Below, piece by piece: positions 1 to 11,200 of a DNA stretch of 30,711 bases (within the stretch, counting starts at the first letter, position 1; each line of letters begins with the position of its first letter). The notes beneath the pieces are model-generated. The model saw only the letters and a list, made by a program, of their open reading frames with translations. It had not been told where the DNA came from and made no database searches. Source of the DNA: Mnemiopsis leidyi. Its lineage: Eukaryota > Ctenophora > Tentaculata > Lobata > Bolinopsidae. Location: positions 67,170 to 97,880 of the forward strand of contig JH152688.1 in NCBI GenBank assembly GCA_000226015.1, read 5' to 3'. A program made the translations under genes and the position numbers.

Positions 1-102
<102 letters not shown>

Positions 103-514
103 CTCTCCCTGTCCACTGTTTTGTTTGTTCAGGGTCCCAGACACTGAAACTGACCGAAGGTCACGCACACAATTTCCCCTGTTATACAAACACAGTAGAG
201 CTGCTCCAAGATAGACTAATTGATGATATTTAGATATGTAGATACAGAGCTCTCTGTTACACAAGATACACGTCCAGATTGTTAGACAACCTGGTCTTCT
301 GTATTGTTTGTTTGTTCCCTTCTTTCTCTGTGTAAGCTTTATAATAGCAACCTGGAATCTCGTTAATAATCGCCTCATCTTTTGTTTGTCGTTCTTTCTT
401 ATTTCACGTGGATTGGTTAGCACGAATTAGGATGCCCCTATTAGAACACTCTATCTGCATTTTACTCATAAGGGATACTTTGAAATGGAGAGTGCTAACA
501 TGTACTACACAGTA

Positions 515-1410
515 TTAGTAGTAGCAGTTATCATTAGTTGTAGTTATCATTAGTAGTTGCACTCTAGCAGTTATCTTTTGTAGTTGTTGTCGTAGTTATG
601 ATTAGTAGTAGTTATCGTTATTAGTTGTAGTTGTAATTAGTAGTAGTAATAGTAATAGACTAGTAGTTATAATTATTTGTGGTAGTTATCAGTAGTAGCA
701 GTAGTAGTAGTTATCCTTAGTATTGGTAGTTATTATAAATAATGTGGTTTCAAGTGGGGAGGGGACCTTTTTCCTGTCCTCATTTCGAGCAAGCTCGACT
801 CCCAGAGGTGTGCACTGATTGTTAACGGGTGTGTTATGTTGTGGGTGGGCTGAAGGATCAACCAAGCTACTTGATGTGTACGGAGCAGATATTTGAACGG
901 ACACGATTTCCACTGATAGTCAGTCCAGAAAATTCATGGACCGGCACCGTGCCGAATCGAGTATGATCCGACAACCTCTGCATTGTCTAGATGAGCGCTC
1001 TACCAATTGAGCTACCGGCCCTATTATTAAGAGTCGTAGTTATCATAAGTAGTAGTTGTAGTTATCGTTTGTAGTGGTAATAGTAATCATGTGTAGTAGT
1101 AGTTATCATTAATAATAGTTGTATTAATCATTAGTAGTAGTTATCATTAGTAGTCGTACTCATCATTGTTAGTGATAGTAGTTATCATCAATTGTAGTTA
1201 TCGCTATTAGATGTAGTTATCATTAGTAGTAGTAGTAGTTATCATTATTTGTCGTAGTTTTCATTAGTAGTAGCACTATAGCTGTTATCATTAATAGTCG
1301 CGTAGTTATCATTACTCATTATTAGTGGTAGCAGTTATCATTACTAGTTGTAGTTATCATTAATCATTAGTAGTGGTAGCAGTTATCATTAATAGTTGTA
1401 GTTAAGATTA
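515..1410. repeat. Degenerate GTAGTTATCATTAGTAGT array, interrupted by SINE copy 1
   Basis: Dozens of imperfect GTAGTTATCATTA / TAGTAGT copies at 515-740 and again at 1023-1410. The SINE-like element lies between the two halves, so it inserted into a pre-existing array. Confidence 0.85.
740..1022 (-). mobile_element. tRNA-derived SINE-like element, copy 1
   Basis: Read on the minus strand from 1022: a tRNA-like head GGCCGGTAGCTCAATTGG with a good A box (TAGCTCAATTGG) and D-stem GCTC/GAGC, a decayed B box (GGATCATACTC), then a tRNA-unrelated body and a tail at 826-742 shared with the second element. The head cannot fold as an intact tRNA because the T-arm is degenerate, so it is a SINE rather than a tRNA gene. 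It sits inside the GTAGTTATCATTA array. Confidence 0.65.
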
Positions 1411-1552
1411 AACAAACTAGGAGTCAATTATACAGATAAGACTGTCGGATATTCTTTAATTACAGACAGTAATTAAGTGTGGGCTTTGTCAATCGGTTTT
1501 ACTTACTTACTTCGTTACTTCGTGATGTTTATCCGAGGAGTCGGAAAGGTCA

Positions 1553-1834
1553 TCAGATGTCTGACCACCTTGATGGTGAGTAGTCAATCAGCGAGTTTGA
1601 CCAACTGCAGCTATAGCCAGCGACCGGAGGGGTGTCCGGTATCAAAGCAAGAAAGTCGGACAAACTATGTTTGAAAGTGTCAAAAGTTTCAGCAACTTTG
1701 ATTGACTGGGGCACTTTGTTCCACAGCTTAGGTCCTTGAACAGCAAAAGACATGTCGTAGAGCGTCTGGTTCTTTAAAGAGCTTGACTTTGCGAAGAGGT
1801 TGTTTGCTTTGCGAAGAGGTTTTGTTTGCTTCAT
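1553..1834 (-). mobile_element. LINE (non-LTR retrotransposon) ORF2 C-terminal fragment
   Basis: The minus-strand frame contains SFAVQGPKLWNKVPQSIK followed by a TFDTFKHSLSDFLALIPDTPP segment. The pattern S-F-A-x-x-G-P-K-L-W-N-x-x-P-x-x-I, then a phase of F-K-x-x-L, is the well-known C-terminal tail of CR1/L2/Jockey-type reverse transcriptase proteins. The reverse transcriptase and endonuclease domains are absent, so this is a typical 5'-truncated copy. The upstream end carries a 21-bp tandem duplication (CTTTGCGAAGAGGTT twice at about 1790-1820). Confidence 0.75.
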
Positions 1835-2126
1835 TTTCTTAGGTTTCCTTATGAATATGCAGTTTCAGTTTGGGCTATTTATAGTTTAACTAATGGGTGT
1901 TGTTAATACCAAACAAATTCTGTGTGGTTTTAAAATTATTCTCGAGTGGCAAAATATGTAGGAAGTTTTGGTTAAAATTTGAATCATATTAGTTCGAAAC
2001 AAATTTTTCCTTTATCTGTGATGATATATTTGATATTTGTCAATATGAAAGTCGTTTGGGGTGTGCAACCATTATAAAATAGATACACAACAGAACAGAT
2101 TATATATATTTATATATTTAGGGGGT

Positions 2127-2259
2127 ATGAAGATAGACAGTACCATGCCCGTCGATCCAACATCCCCCTATGCTGAGAGACGCTTGGAGCGACGAGCTAG
2201 ATCGAAAGAAAGAACCAAGTCCAGGGAACGAATAAGAAACAGACAGGAAGCCGCTTTCG
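2127..2259 (+). CDS. Host gene exon 1 (first coding exon, residues 1-44)
   Basis: A T-rich tract ending in TTTAG at 2121 precedes the exon, so a 5' UTR exon probably lies upstream. The first ATG is at 2127, with a second in-frame ATG at 2145 in a slightly better context. The encoded stretch is strongly basic with alternating Arg, Lys and Glu (ERRLERRARSKERTKSRER), as in an extended charged helix. The donor is G|GTAAGG and the exon ends in phase 1. Start choice is uncertain. Confidence 0.6.
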
Positions 2260-5200
2260 GTAAGGACTGTTGTTGTTTTTATGAAGGAGCTCAGTTGTAC
2301 ATCACTTGTTGTCTCCATGTTGTTAGTCGTTAGATCGAGTACATTGGGCTTAGCCCGCTCTTAAGACAATGTGAACCTGTGGCAACATTACAACAGTTCC
2401 TTAAAGATTTGAGCCAGTTCGCTGATATTGGTGACAAAAGATTTGAAATCTTTAAAATTCCAATTCTTCTAATTTCAAAGTAAAAGTAAATTCGCGAATT
2501 CACAATGCGCGTATAACGAATTGCACCTTTAGGACCGGCTGTGTAGTAACTATGTGTAGTAACTATGTGTAGTAACTATGTGTAGTAACTAGAAGATGTC
2601 ACCTTCAGTAACACTGCTCGCTAGTCAAGGGTAGTAGTTACGAGCGATTTGCCGAGACGTATCTTTAATCGATTCTATATATGGTCTGCATGCGAATGTT
2701 GAATGTATTTGTTTCAAGGTCTTTTAGAGTGAAGAAGTTAAATGATGGCCACTTTTTAGATCACGTGACTAACGAACACAATTCACCGCTCTGTGGCTTG
2801 ATATTTGTTGGCAACTCTCCAAGGGGGAACCGTAGGTTTGGAGACCCATTAGAACAGGCGATCTCTTCAATAAGGTTCAAGGGACTTATTCAATTTAAAA
2901 GGAAGGGTTTTTTGTACGGGACATTGTTAACCCGTTACGGCCTAAAATGTTGGACAGTTTTTTCACCATTATAAATGCCTATTCTAACAAGGAAATTTCG
3001 CTTCCGATGCATCTAGAAAGCTGGATATTTCACAGTCTGTATCTTTTAACATGGTACATTGGCGATTAAAATAAAAAACTCTTTGTAAGGTTAACTGCCA
3101 ACTGGTCCTGTAAAACAGCTCGACTGTAATAGCATTATCCGGGTCATCATTACGAATTCCTGACCGATCAAAAGATGACTATGAATTCCTCATTTCCCAC
3201 CACGGATCTTTAAAATTAGATGATCTGTGTACCCTTCATTATCATATCTTTAGGGACACACGGCTCTTCATAAGGGTTCATTATTGTGGAACAGAGGCGA
3301 CCCAATCGAGCCCTGTATAGATAATACAATGAGGCTAAGTCACAATGACACACGCTCACAAAGACACACGCTCACAGTCACGTGCGCACTGGCTATCGTG
3401 GATATTTCAACTTTTAGAACCAGCAAAAAATGCGCTGTACAACGAAGTAAAGTTGCAGTTCTGAAGTAGAAGTGTATACTTGGCTACATTCCAACACACA
3501 CACACAGACACACAGACACACACCTGTTTTTATTGTTGTCCTCCACATTCCGCAGCCCCTATCCTATCATGTTACTCAGCTCATTATCTCCACCAGATGT
3601 TATAGTCACGTGACAGCAACCAGCCAATAGCAGCACGACAAACTTCTCAACTGCTGGCAGCATGCCAATCAGATATCAGTAGTGTATGCACGTGATCATA
3701 TGAAACAATTCAGAGGGGGCTCTCGACCAATAGCAGCGTCCAGCACGGGGACAAACAACCAATAACATAGCAGGAGTAAATTTTGGAGCTGTTTTGTAAG
3801 TTCTGAAATGTAAATGTTAGTGCTGGTCATTAAGTCCAGGGTGACTACAGGTGTAACCTTCACTGAGGTTGCTATAATGACTTGCTATATAATGAGTTGG
3901 TATATAGTGACTTGCTATATAATGAGTTGGTATATAGTGACTTGGTATTACTGATGAGATCATCATATGACCTATCCATGATGCAATATGGGGCGGCTGG
4001 ACAAGGAAAGCAAGTGTAGAAGTGTATAATATTGACTCAGCTACGTCATCTCAGACATGAAATGTGCTTTATAAAAGTACACTGGCAGTCTTGATGCTTT
4101 GATGGACATTTTGTACTAAAGTAACCATGGTTAACGTTGCTATGGTAGCGTTACCATAGCTACGTTTAATATTTTGTCAAGGACTGTACCTTATGAGCAC
4201 CTGCCAGCGACTTCATATCCGCACTTCATATGTACCGCCTTACTTAGTGAGCCAGGGGACACTGTAGTGGGGGTCGTCCGAGTGTGACGAATAAGGAACT
4301 TTCGAGATTAAACGGATCAGCTACTTTTGATTGAAAACATTTTATTGGTGGGATGAACATGGATCTGGAGGAAGTTGGAAGCAAGTACCTTAAAATTCGG
4401 CAGAAAACTGATCGTGGGAATTTAGTAACTAGTTCAAAAACAAATTGGTAGAACTTATTTACATTAAAACATAAACTCCAATTCTTTAAAGATTTATGAA
4501 AATTAGGATTAAAACCACATAAAGCTACATAAACCCGCTTATCGCTTTGTACTTTTCAGAGAGCGTCGAAACATACAAGGAAGTAACAAAAAAAGAGACG
4601 TACATCGAAGTAAAAAGTTCCAGTTACACCTCAGAAATCAAGTCTACACGTATAGACGACATCTTGAAATCGGTGACAAGCCCAGAGCCAGCACGGAGGT
4701 CTGTGACGAGTCCAGAGGCGCCCCGAAAGAACGGTTCGAGCGAACCACCGCCTCCTCCACCTCCCACTCGATCGGAGTCTCGAGATATTAAGGCGATCTT
4801 AGCGACTCATCGCAGTAGACCAAGGAGACCTTTCAACGACCCCAACAGAAAGCAAAACGGTTCGTCAGCAAGGCAATTCGGGGCTTCGTTTGTGACAACA
4901 AGAAATTTGCACAAGATTTACACAGGATTTGCAAGAGATTTTCAAAATTTTTATTACACTTTTTCAGTCTTAATCACTTTTTCTGTTTTAATGTTACTGT
5001 ATAAATGATAAAATAACACTTTTGAAAAATTCAACTAAATAAAATTTCAACTCAAAACAACAAATTTCTGGTAGGAATAAAATCACCTACACCAAAGTCC
5101 CCTGAACCAGTTAAATCTCCGGGTCCTACGTACAAACTTCCAAAAAAGAAGAGTCCTCCGAAGAAGGAAGAACCACCTAAAGAAGAGGTGCTGCCGCCGC

Positions 5201-8200
5201 CCCCAGTTTTGGAGCCAGAGGTCGCCCCGACTGTCAAAGCAGAGCCAGCCCCGCCACCGCCTCCAGCAGTTCCACCACCGTGAGTTGATTTTGTTGTTGA
5301 ATATTTGTCGTTAGATTGTTTGTAGTCTTGTTTTATGGTTGTTGTAGTTAAATTAGGTTAATGTTATCGTTAAATAAAATGTTTACCGTTATGCTTATAT
5401 TACTGTTAAATTACATGTTTACCGTTATGCCTATATTACTGTTAAATTAAATGTTTATGTTGTTAATGTCTAGTCTTTATGAGGCACATATTAGATTGTT
5501 AGATTAAGACGAGTTTAGCTCAACATGTTAGTGGTGACAGAATGTCTGGAATATGTGGTTTAAAGTACCACATAGTTACTAGTTAGGATTTTTGTTCCCA
5601 CTGCGAGAAGTATCGTTGTTACTAAAAACCATGCTGTATGATATTTAATAGGGTAACTATGAACCTATTTCCTCACGTGGAGAAAGAATTTATGTTTCTG
5701 TGGAACACTGTTTTCCGAGGAAGTTTAAGTTTCTCGGTCCAGTACGGGTTTCTCTCCTAGAAATAAGATAGAGCTTGTATATTATATCCGCTATAGCCAT
5801 AGAGCATCTATCCGTTACCATGCCAACATATTCTTCTCCTTGAATAAGATGAAAGTTTTCGACCATTGCAGAAACTTTTTAACTTGTCTGCGCATCCAAA
5901 TCTTTTTTAACCCAAGAAATCTAAGACAGATTTTAAACTGCATTCCTTGCATTCCTTGCATTCCTGCGATTCCTGCACTCCCCTGTCACGAACCGACCAA
6001 GACTTAAGTGGTAAAGTGGCACTTAGAAGTGCCACCAAGGACCCCCATCAAGACTCAAATGGTAAAGTGGCACTTAGAAGTGCCTGCAGTGTGCCCTGTG
6101 TCCATCTCGAAAATCCTCCGTCCTATGACTTAAGTTTCCGACAAGCAATAGAAAAATTCAGATCCTCTGAAGATCCGTAATGGCTTCTATTGGATCGCTT
6201 CCAGGTTAAATCTTCGTTATACTTGTTTCTGATTGGTCAAATCATGTTAGGCCGATTGTCCTGTATTCTGATTGGCTGGTTTACAGCTGGTTGGACAAAC
6301 ATAACGCTGTGATTGGTCGATGTCCCCCACGTGACGGACAGAAGATCCACTGATTGGTTGACGTCAAACTCGAGTAATCTCGATTAGATCTGAAGTAGAA
6401 AGATTGATCAGATTGCGTGATCATCATCGCGTGTGTGTTTAATGCATAATAATATGCATAGTTCGCTCATTCGGTACTAACACTGGCCACCTTGGCAGCT
6501 TACTTCTTTCCTTTAATTCTATTTTACTTCTAAATTTCAAGATCTTTAACCTTCATTCATGGCAGATTACGCTATGAACCATTTATTGAGCAGATTTTGT
6601 AATAAAAGTCATTCCAAATATCCATGAATTTCGTAAGATACTATTATGATTATGATATACACGTGATATTGGAAAGCACCCAATTTTTAACTGACTTTCA
6701 ATTTGTGTAGCATGGTCAATCCGGCAAATCGTTAAAGTTTTATCAAGTCACGTGACGATTTCTCCATGACAGCTTTACCGCGAGCAGATACAAAATATTA
6801 TAAATATTCGATGGTGAAAATTTTGTTGAAGATGATATAACTGCATTAATCGCTGAATTTGCTGAACTTGTTAATGACTAGACTGCATTTTATAAGTGTC
6901 ACGTACACGCGCAAATACACGTAGAAATAAAAGTTAAACGGGGCAATCTCCCCACATTGACACTATTATATACTGCTATAGTCTATACCACACGTTTCAC
7001 ATTATTTTACTATTATACTACTATACCACACGTTTCACATTATTTTACTATTATACTACTATACCACACGTTTCACATTATTTCACTATTATACTACTAT
7101 ACCACACGTTTCACATTATTTTACTATTATACTACTATACCACACGTTTCACATAACCACATATAGAGAAAACTACCGCAACAACTCCGCACTCTTTTAA
7201 CGGTCACAATCATCATCATGCTCGTCCAGTCTCCAGCCCGGCTGTGTATATGCTACGTTTCTAGTTTTACATATCTACGTCTAGTTTTACATACAGCTGC
7301 TCGTCTGCTTGTTTACTTATGTGCTCTAGGCTGGTTCTAGGTTGTATGCTCAGTGTTCAGTGTTCAATGCTCAGTGTTCACTGTAAACTGTTCAGTGCTA
7401 TTGCGTGATTTCCTTGGAATTTAAACCATCTCAGTTACTTAGATTTGGAACTAGAAGCAGCTTGATTAAGCAGTGAAAGAATTAAACGATTCATTTAGCA
7501 TTCATCTATTATTCATTTACTGAGCTTTGTGCAGTGCTACGAATTTACCAAATCAGGTGTAATTGAAAGCTGGTTACTAACTCAAATTTAGAGATTTTCC
7601 GGCTCATTTCGCAACCGTACATCGTTCTCCGTTATTCCAACGTTAGTTTAGTTCCAACGTTAGTTTAGTTACAACGTTAGTTTAGTTCGACTTGTGGCAG
7701 TGTTTGTCAACTTGGCATCGAAACAATGTAATATCAAAGCAATAGTTTCTATAGTTCAACCAGTGACCGAAAATAGAGCTATAATATTCTGTTTTTTTCG
7801 TATCCCTTTTTGTTGTTGGTAATACCAATTCAGAGTGTAACATGTAGTAGAGTGAAACATGTAGTATCTACACAATCTTTCACATACCTTACCTTGATAC
7901 TGAGTTATGAGACCTAGGTACACATTCAAAGTTATTTCAATAACTCTGCGTGTACTGATTGTGTACTTGACTAGGGATATTTTCTTTATTGACCTCCAGC
8001 ACGGACACTGAACAGACCATTGTATCACCATCTCCCGTTGGATTGCACACCCTAAATGTACACTGTATATATCTACTGTACTTCAGTACAAAAAGGGCAT
8101 TCACCCTGACAAAAATACTCACCTTTTGACCAAATCTCAATCCCTGGCACGGTCCCAGTTTGCTCTAGCATATTACAGCACAGCTTAAAGCTTTCTCCTT

Positions 8201-11200
8201 GAAATGAGGGACAGCGTGTCTTCCTTTAGCAGATAAGTCATCTTAGTGCAGAAGTCGTGTTAGCAAATAGTCAAGGAATCGAGCTTCAACTCTTGTGGTA
8301 AGGAGTAGTAGTTGTTTAGAGAGGGAGCAAGATGTAACTTACTTGTCGGAATATATGGAATGTTAGGAATGTTGTGTACTAACCCTGCTTGTTTGGGTGA
8401 AGTTGTCCTGCTTTAAGTGCCACTCACAAGATTGTGTTTAGTCTACATAGTGCCAAGATTAGATGTACCAATATCAAAGTTTGTCCAAAAAGTTGCATTT
8501 GGTCACTTCATGCATCACGGACTATGTAGTCTATTGAGCTATTGTGGCATGATATGTGCTGACTGTAGCTTACTTTCTTATTGTTTGCGGGAAAATCTGA
8601 TGCCCCGATTTGGAGACATTGAACATCTATAGGTACTAAGAGATTTCCAGCACATTTCCAACACATTTCCAACACACTTACAAGTTTACAAATAAAACTG
8701 AATCTGTAACTGTAATGTTAAGGAATGAAATCTATTTATGTTATTCACAGTCCCATTATACCTAACAATAACATTACATCAACGAATCCTGGACTTGACG
8801 AATTAACAGTTCCCCAAGGAGAATTTTCTCACGACTTTCTTCCCGATGTATCATTTCTTATTAAGTTTTAGGCCATGATAAGATTTTATATATATTTCAA
8901 CGCTTGCAATTCCGCAATATTATTGTAATTATTAAAAGACTTGTAACTCAAGTCTCAAGTCTCTTTATTACACCTGCTTATTTGTACAGTGGAATTTCTT
9001 GGACTTGTTTTAAATTTGAACTCTTGACGAAACTTCAGCGCGGTGTCGTTCATCTCAACTTCAAGCACTTTCTGCTTAATTTCAGTGCGATGTCGTTCAC
9101 CTTATCTTCAACTTCAAGTGCACTTTCTGCTTAACTTCAGTGCGATGTCGTTCATCTCAACTTTAACTTCTTTAACCGCACTTTCAACTAGACTGATGGT
9201 ACCGTGCACTTGGACGACTTTAAAATGCACCTCTGCTTTGAGCAGTGCAGATAATCATGATCTAACCTCCGTTTTAAAGTGATTGTACTACGTAGGCTTC
9301 AAGCAGATTCTGAAGTAAGATGTATGCATCTTTGAATATATTTCTTTGAAGTTTGGATCTAAAGGCTTGCCGATCTACAATTCACTGTGGATTAAGTTCA
9401 GTCCACTTTATGGTAGTTCCCAGTGTGCATTTTGTTCACATTTCAGCAGGTTGTTCTTACTTTTTAGACGACTTTTTTCAAGCCTTATTCAAGTTTAATA
9501 TTATTTGACCTAAATGTTGTTCTGTCTTCTTGCATTTGTTACGATTCGTATCATTTCTCGCAAACCTTTTAACTGTCAATTATCTATAGATATTATGTCG
9601 TTAAACTTAATACAGGTGCCACTTTGAATACTGTCACGTGATATACAATGCCAATATTATCTTCTTTGGAGGCTAAACTAATCACAATTGCATTGAAGCG
9701 TACAGCTACTGTTCCCCTTTCGGAAAATAATCTCATTTTTGAGTAGGTGTTTGAAATATTTCATTTTATTTTTGATAAAATCTGCCGCTGATAATTGTTG
9801 CTGGTTATTGCGCTGTGCTCTAAGTGTGTTAGATGGTAAAGGAAAATAAGTGAAATAGAATTACCTGGATTACAAGTCACAGTGTTAGATATTACTGAGT
9901 TAATTTCAGCAAATCTTAGAAAATCATTCTACGTTAGTCCAAATGAAGGAATAGCAACCCCTTCATGGCATTACCTAACTCTCTAGACCTCCCCCAGCAC
10001 CACACCATGAACAAAATCCAAGACCTAGAGTTAAACATCTGTGGGATGAAGATCTCCGTCTACGACGCGCAGCCTCTCTCCCCTCCAGTCCACACTCTTG
10101 TACTACTCCACGGCCGGAAATCATCCCGGGAACTCTGGCTGGAGACCATGCGTGAGATGCAGGGAGTTGGTCATAGGACGGTGGCGGTAAATATACCCAG
10201 CGGAGGCAGTGCCAAGCTGCGTGACAAGGGCACGTTCATGAACGCGCTGTTAGCCGCGCTATTCGTGACGTGTAAACCTGTGATCGTGTCTGTTTCCTTC
10301 AGCAGTAACTTCGTACTGCCCCTGCTGGAGAGTGATAGTTTGAGGGGGTGGGTTGGAGTGTCCCCCACCACACCACCCCTTCTCTCCGTCCCTACTCTGC
10401 TGATCTACGGGGAACTAGACGTCAAGGCGCGCCCCCTCTGCGAGAAGATACTGAGGTCCAAACCTGGAAATGAGTGTGTTACCTGTGTGATGGTGAGAGG
10501 TGTTGGAAAGGTTGATCATGATCCGGTTTTAGAACATGGAATGTGGACCAAGGAGCTGAAACGGTTTTTGATGGACTTATGATGAGTGGGAGATGTGGAT
10601 TGTGGAGAGGGCAGATTTACTGACAGTTGAAGAATAAAGAGCTGGAGATGTCATGCCAGGGTGTCCTTCAATTTGAAGAGAGTTTGAAATTGTCGCCGGT
10701 CGAAACTTACAGATTTTAATAAAGACAAGGCCACTTCAACATATTATGTTAGAGTTTAGACGTACAATAAGGAACCATCAGCTAATAATATGAAAGAGAA
10801 GAAATTTTAATAAGTTTTGGTGAATTTCATTTTGCAATGATTTAGAGAAATGTTTAAATCGTAAAATTCAACTACAACTATATTCGTTGACTTATTTATT
10901 TTAGTTTCTTAATTTTTTGGTGTTTTGAAATGTTAAGAATGATCTCATTGTATCATTTCTAATGCACTGTGTTTAGTACATCTAAAAACTGTCTTTGGTA
11001 AATCTACAAAACTGATATAAAACATTACCTAGATAGTAAATGGCTGTATCTAAATTACTTGATGTGGTTTCAAGTGGGGAGGGGACCTTTTTCGGGTCCT
11101 CATTTCGAGCAAGCTCGACTCCCAGAGGTGTTCACTGATTGTCAACCTTATATCGTACTCTCGCAATAGTTTGGATGAATTAGTTAGTTGGTTAGCAAGT

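Noticed and set aside
951-1022. Genuine tRNA gene on the minus strand
   Set aside because: The A box is good but the T-arm/B box is decayed and there is no sound acceptor-stem closure; a tail shared with another locus shows a SINE-like element.
2681-2974. 97-codon plus-strand open frame
   Set aside because: No domain, no splice signals in phase with neighbours, and composition like the surrounding intron.
7937-8140. Minus-strand open frame with a possible donor near 8121
   Set aside because: A short FRVCNPTGDGDT stretch looked protein-like, but it lacks an acceptor, a recognisable family and conserved neighbours, and another frame is equally open.
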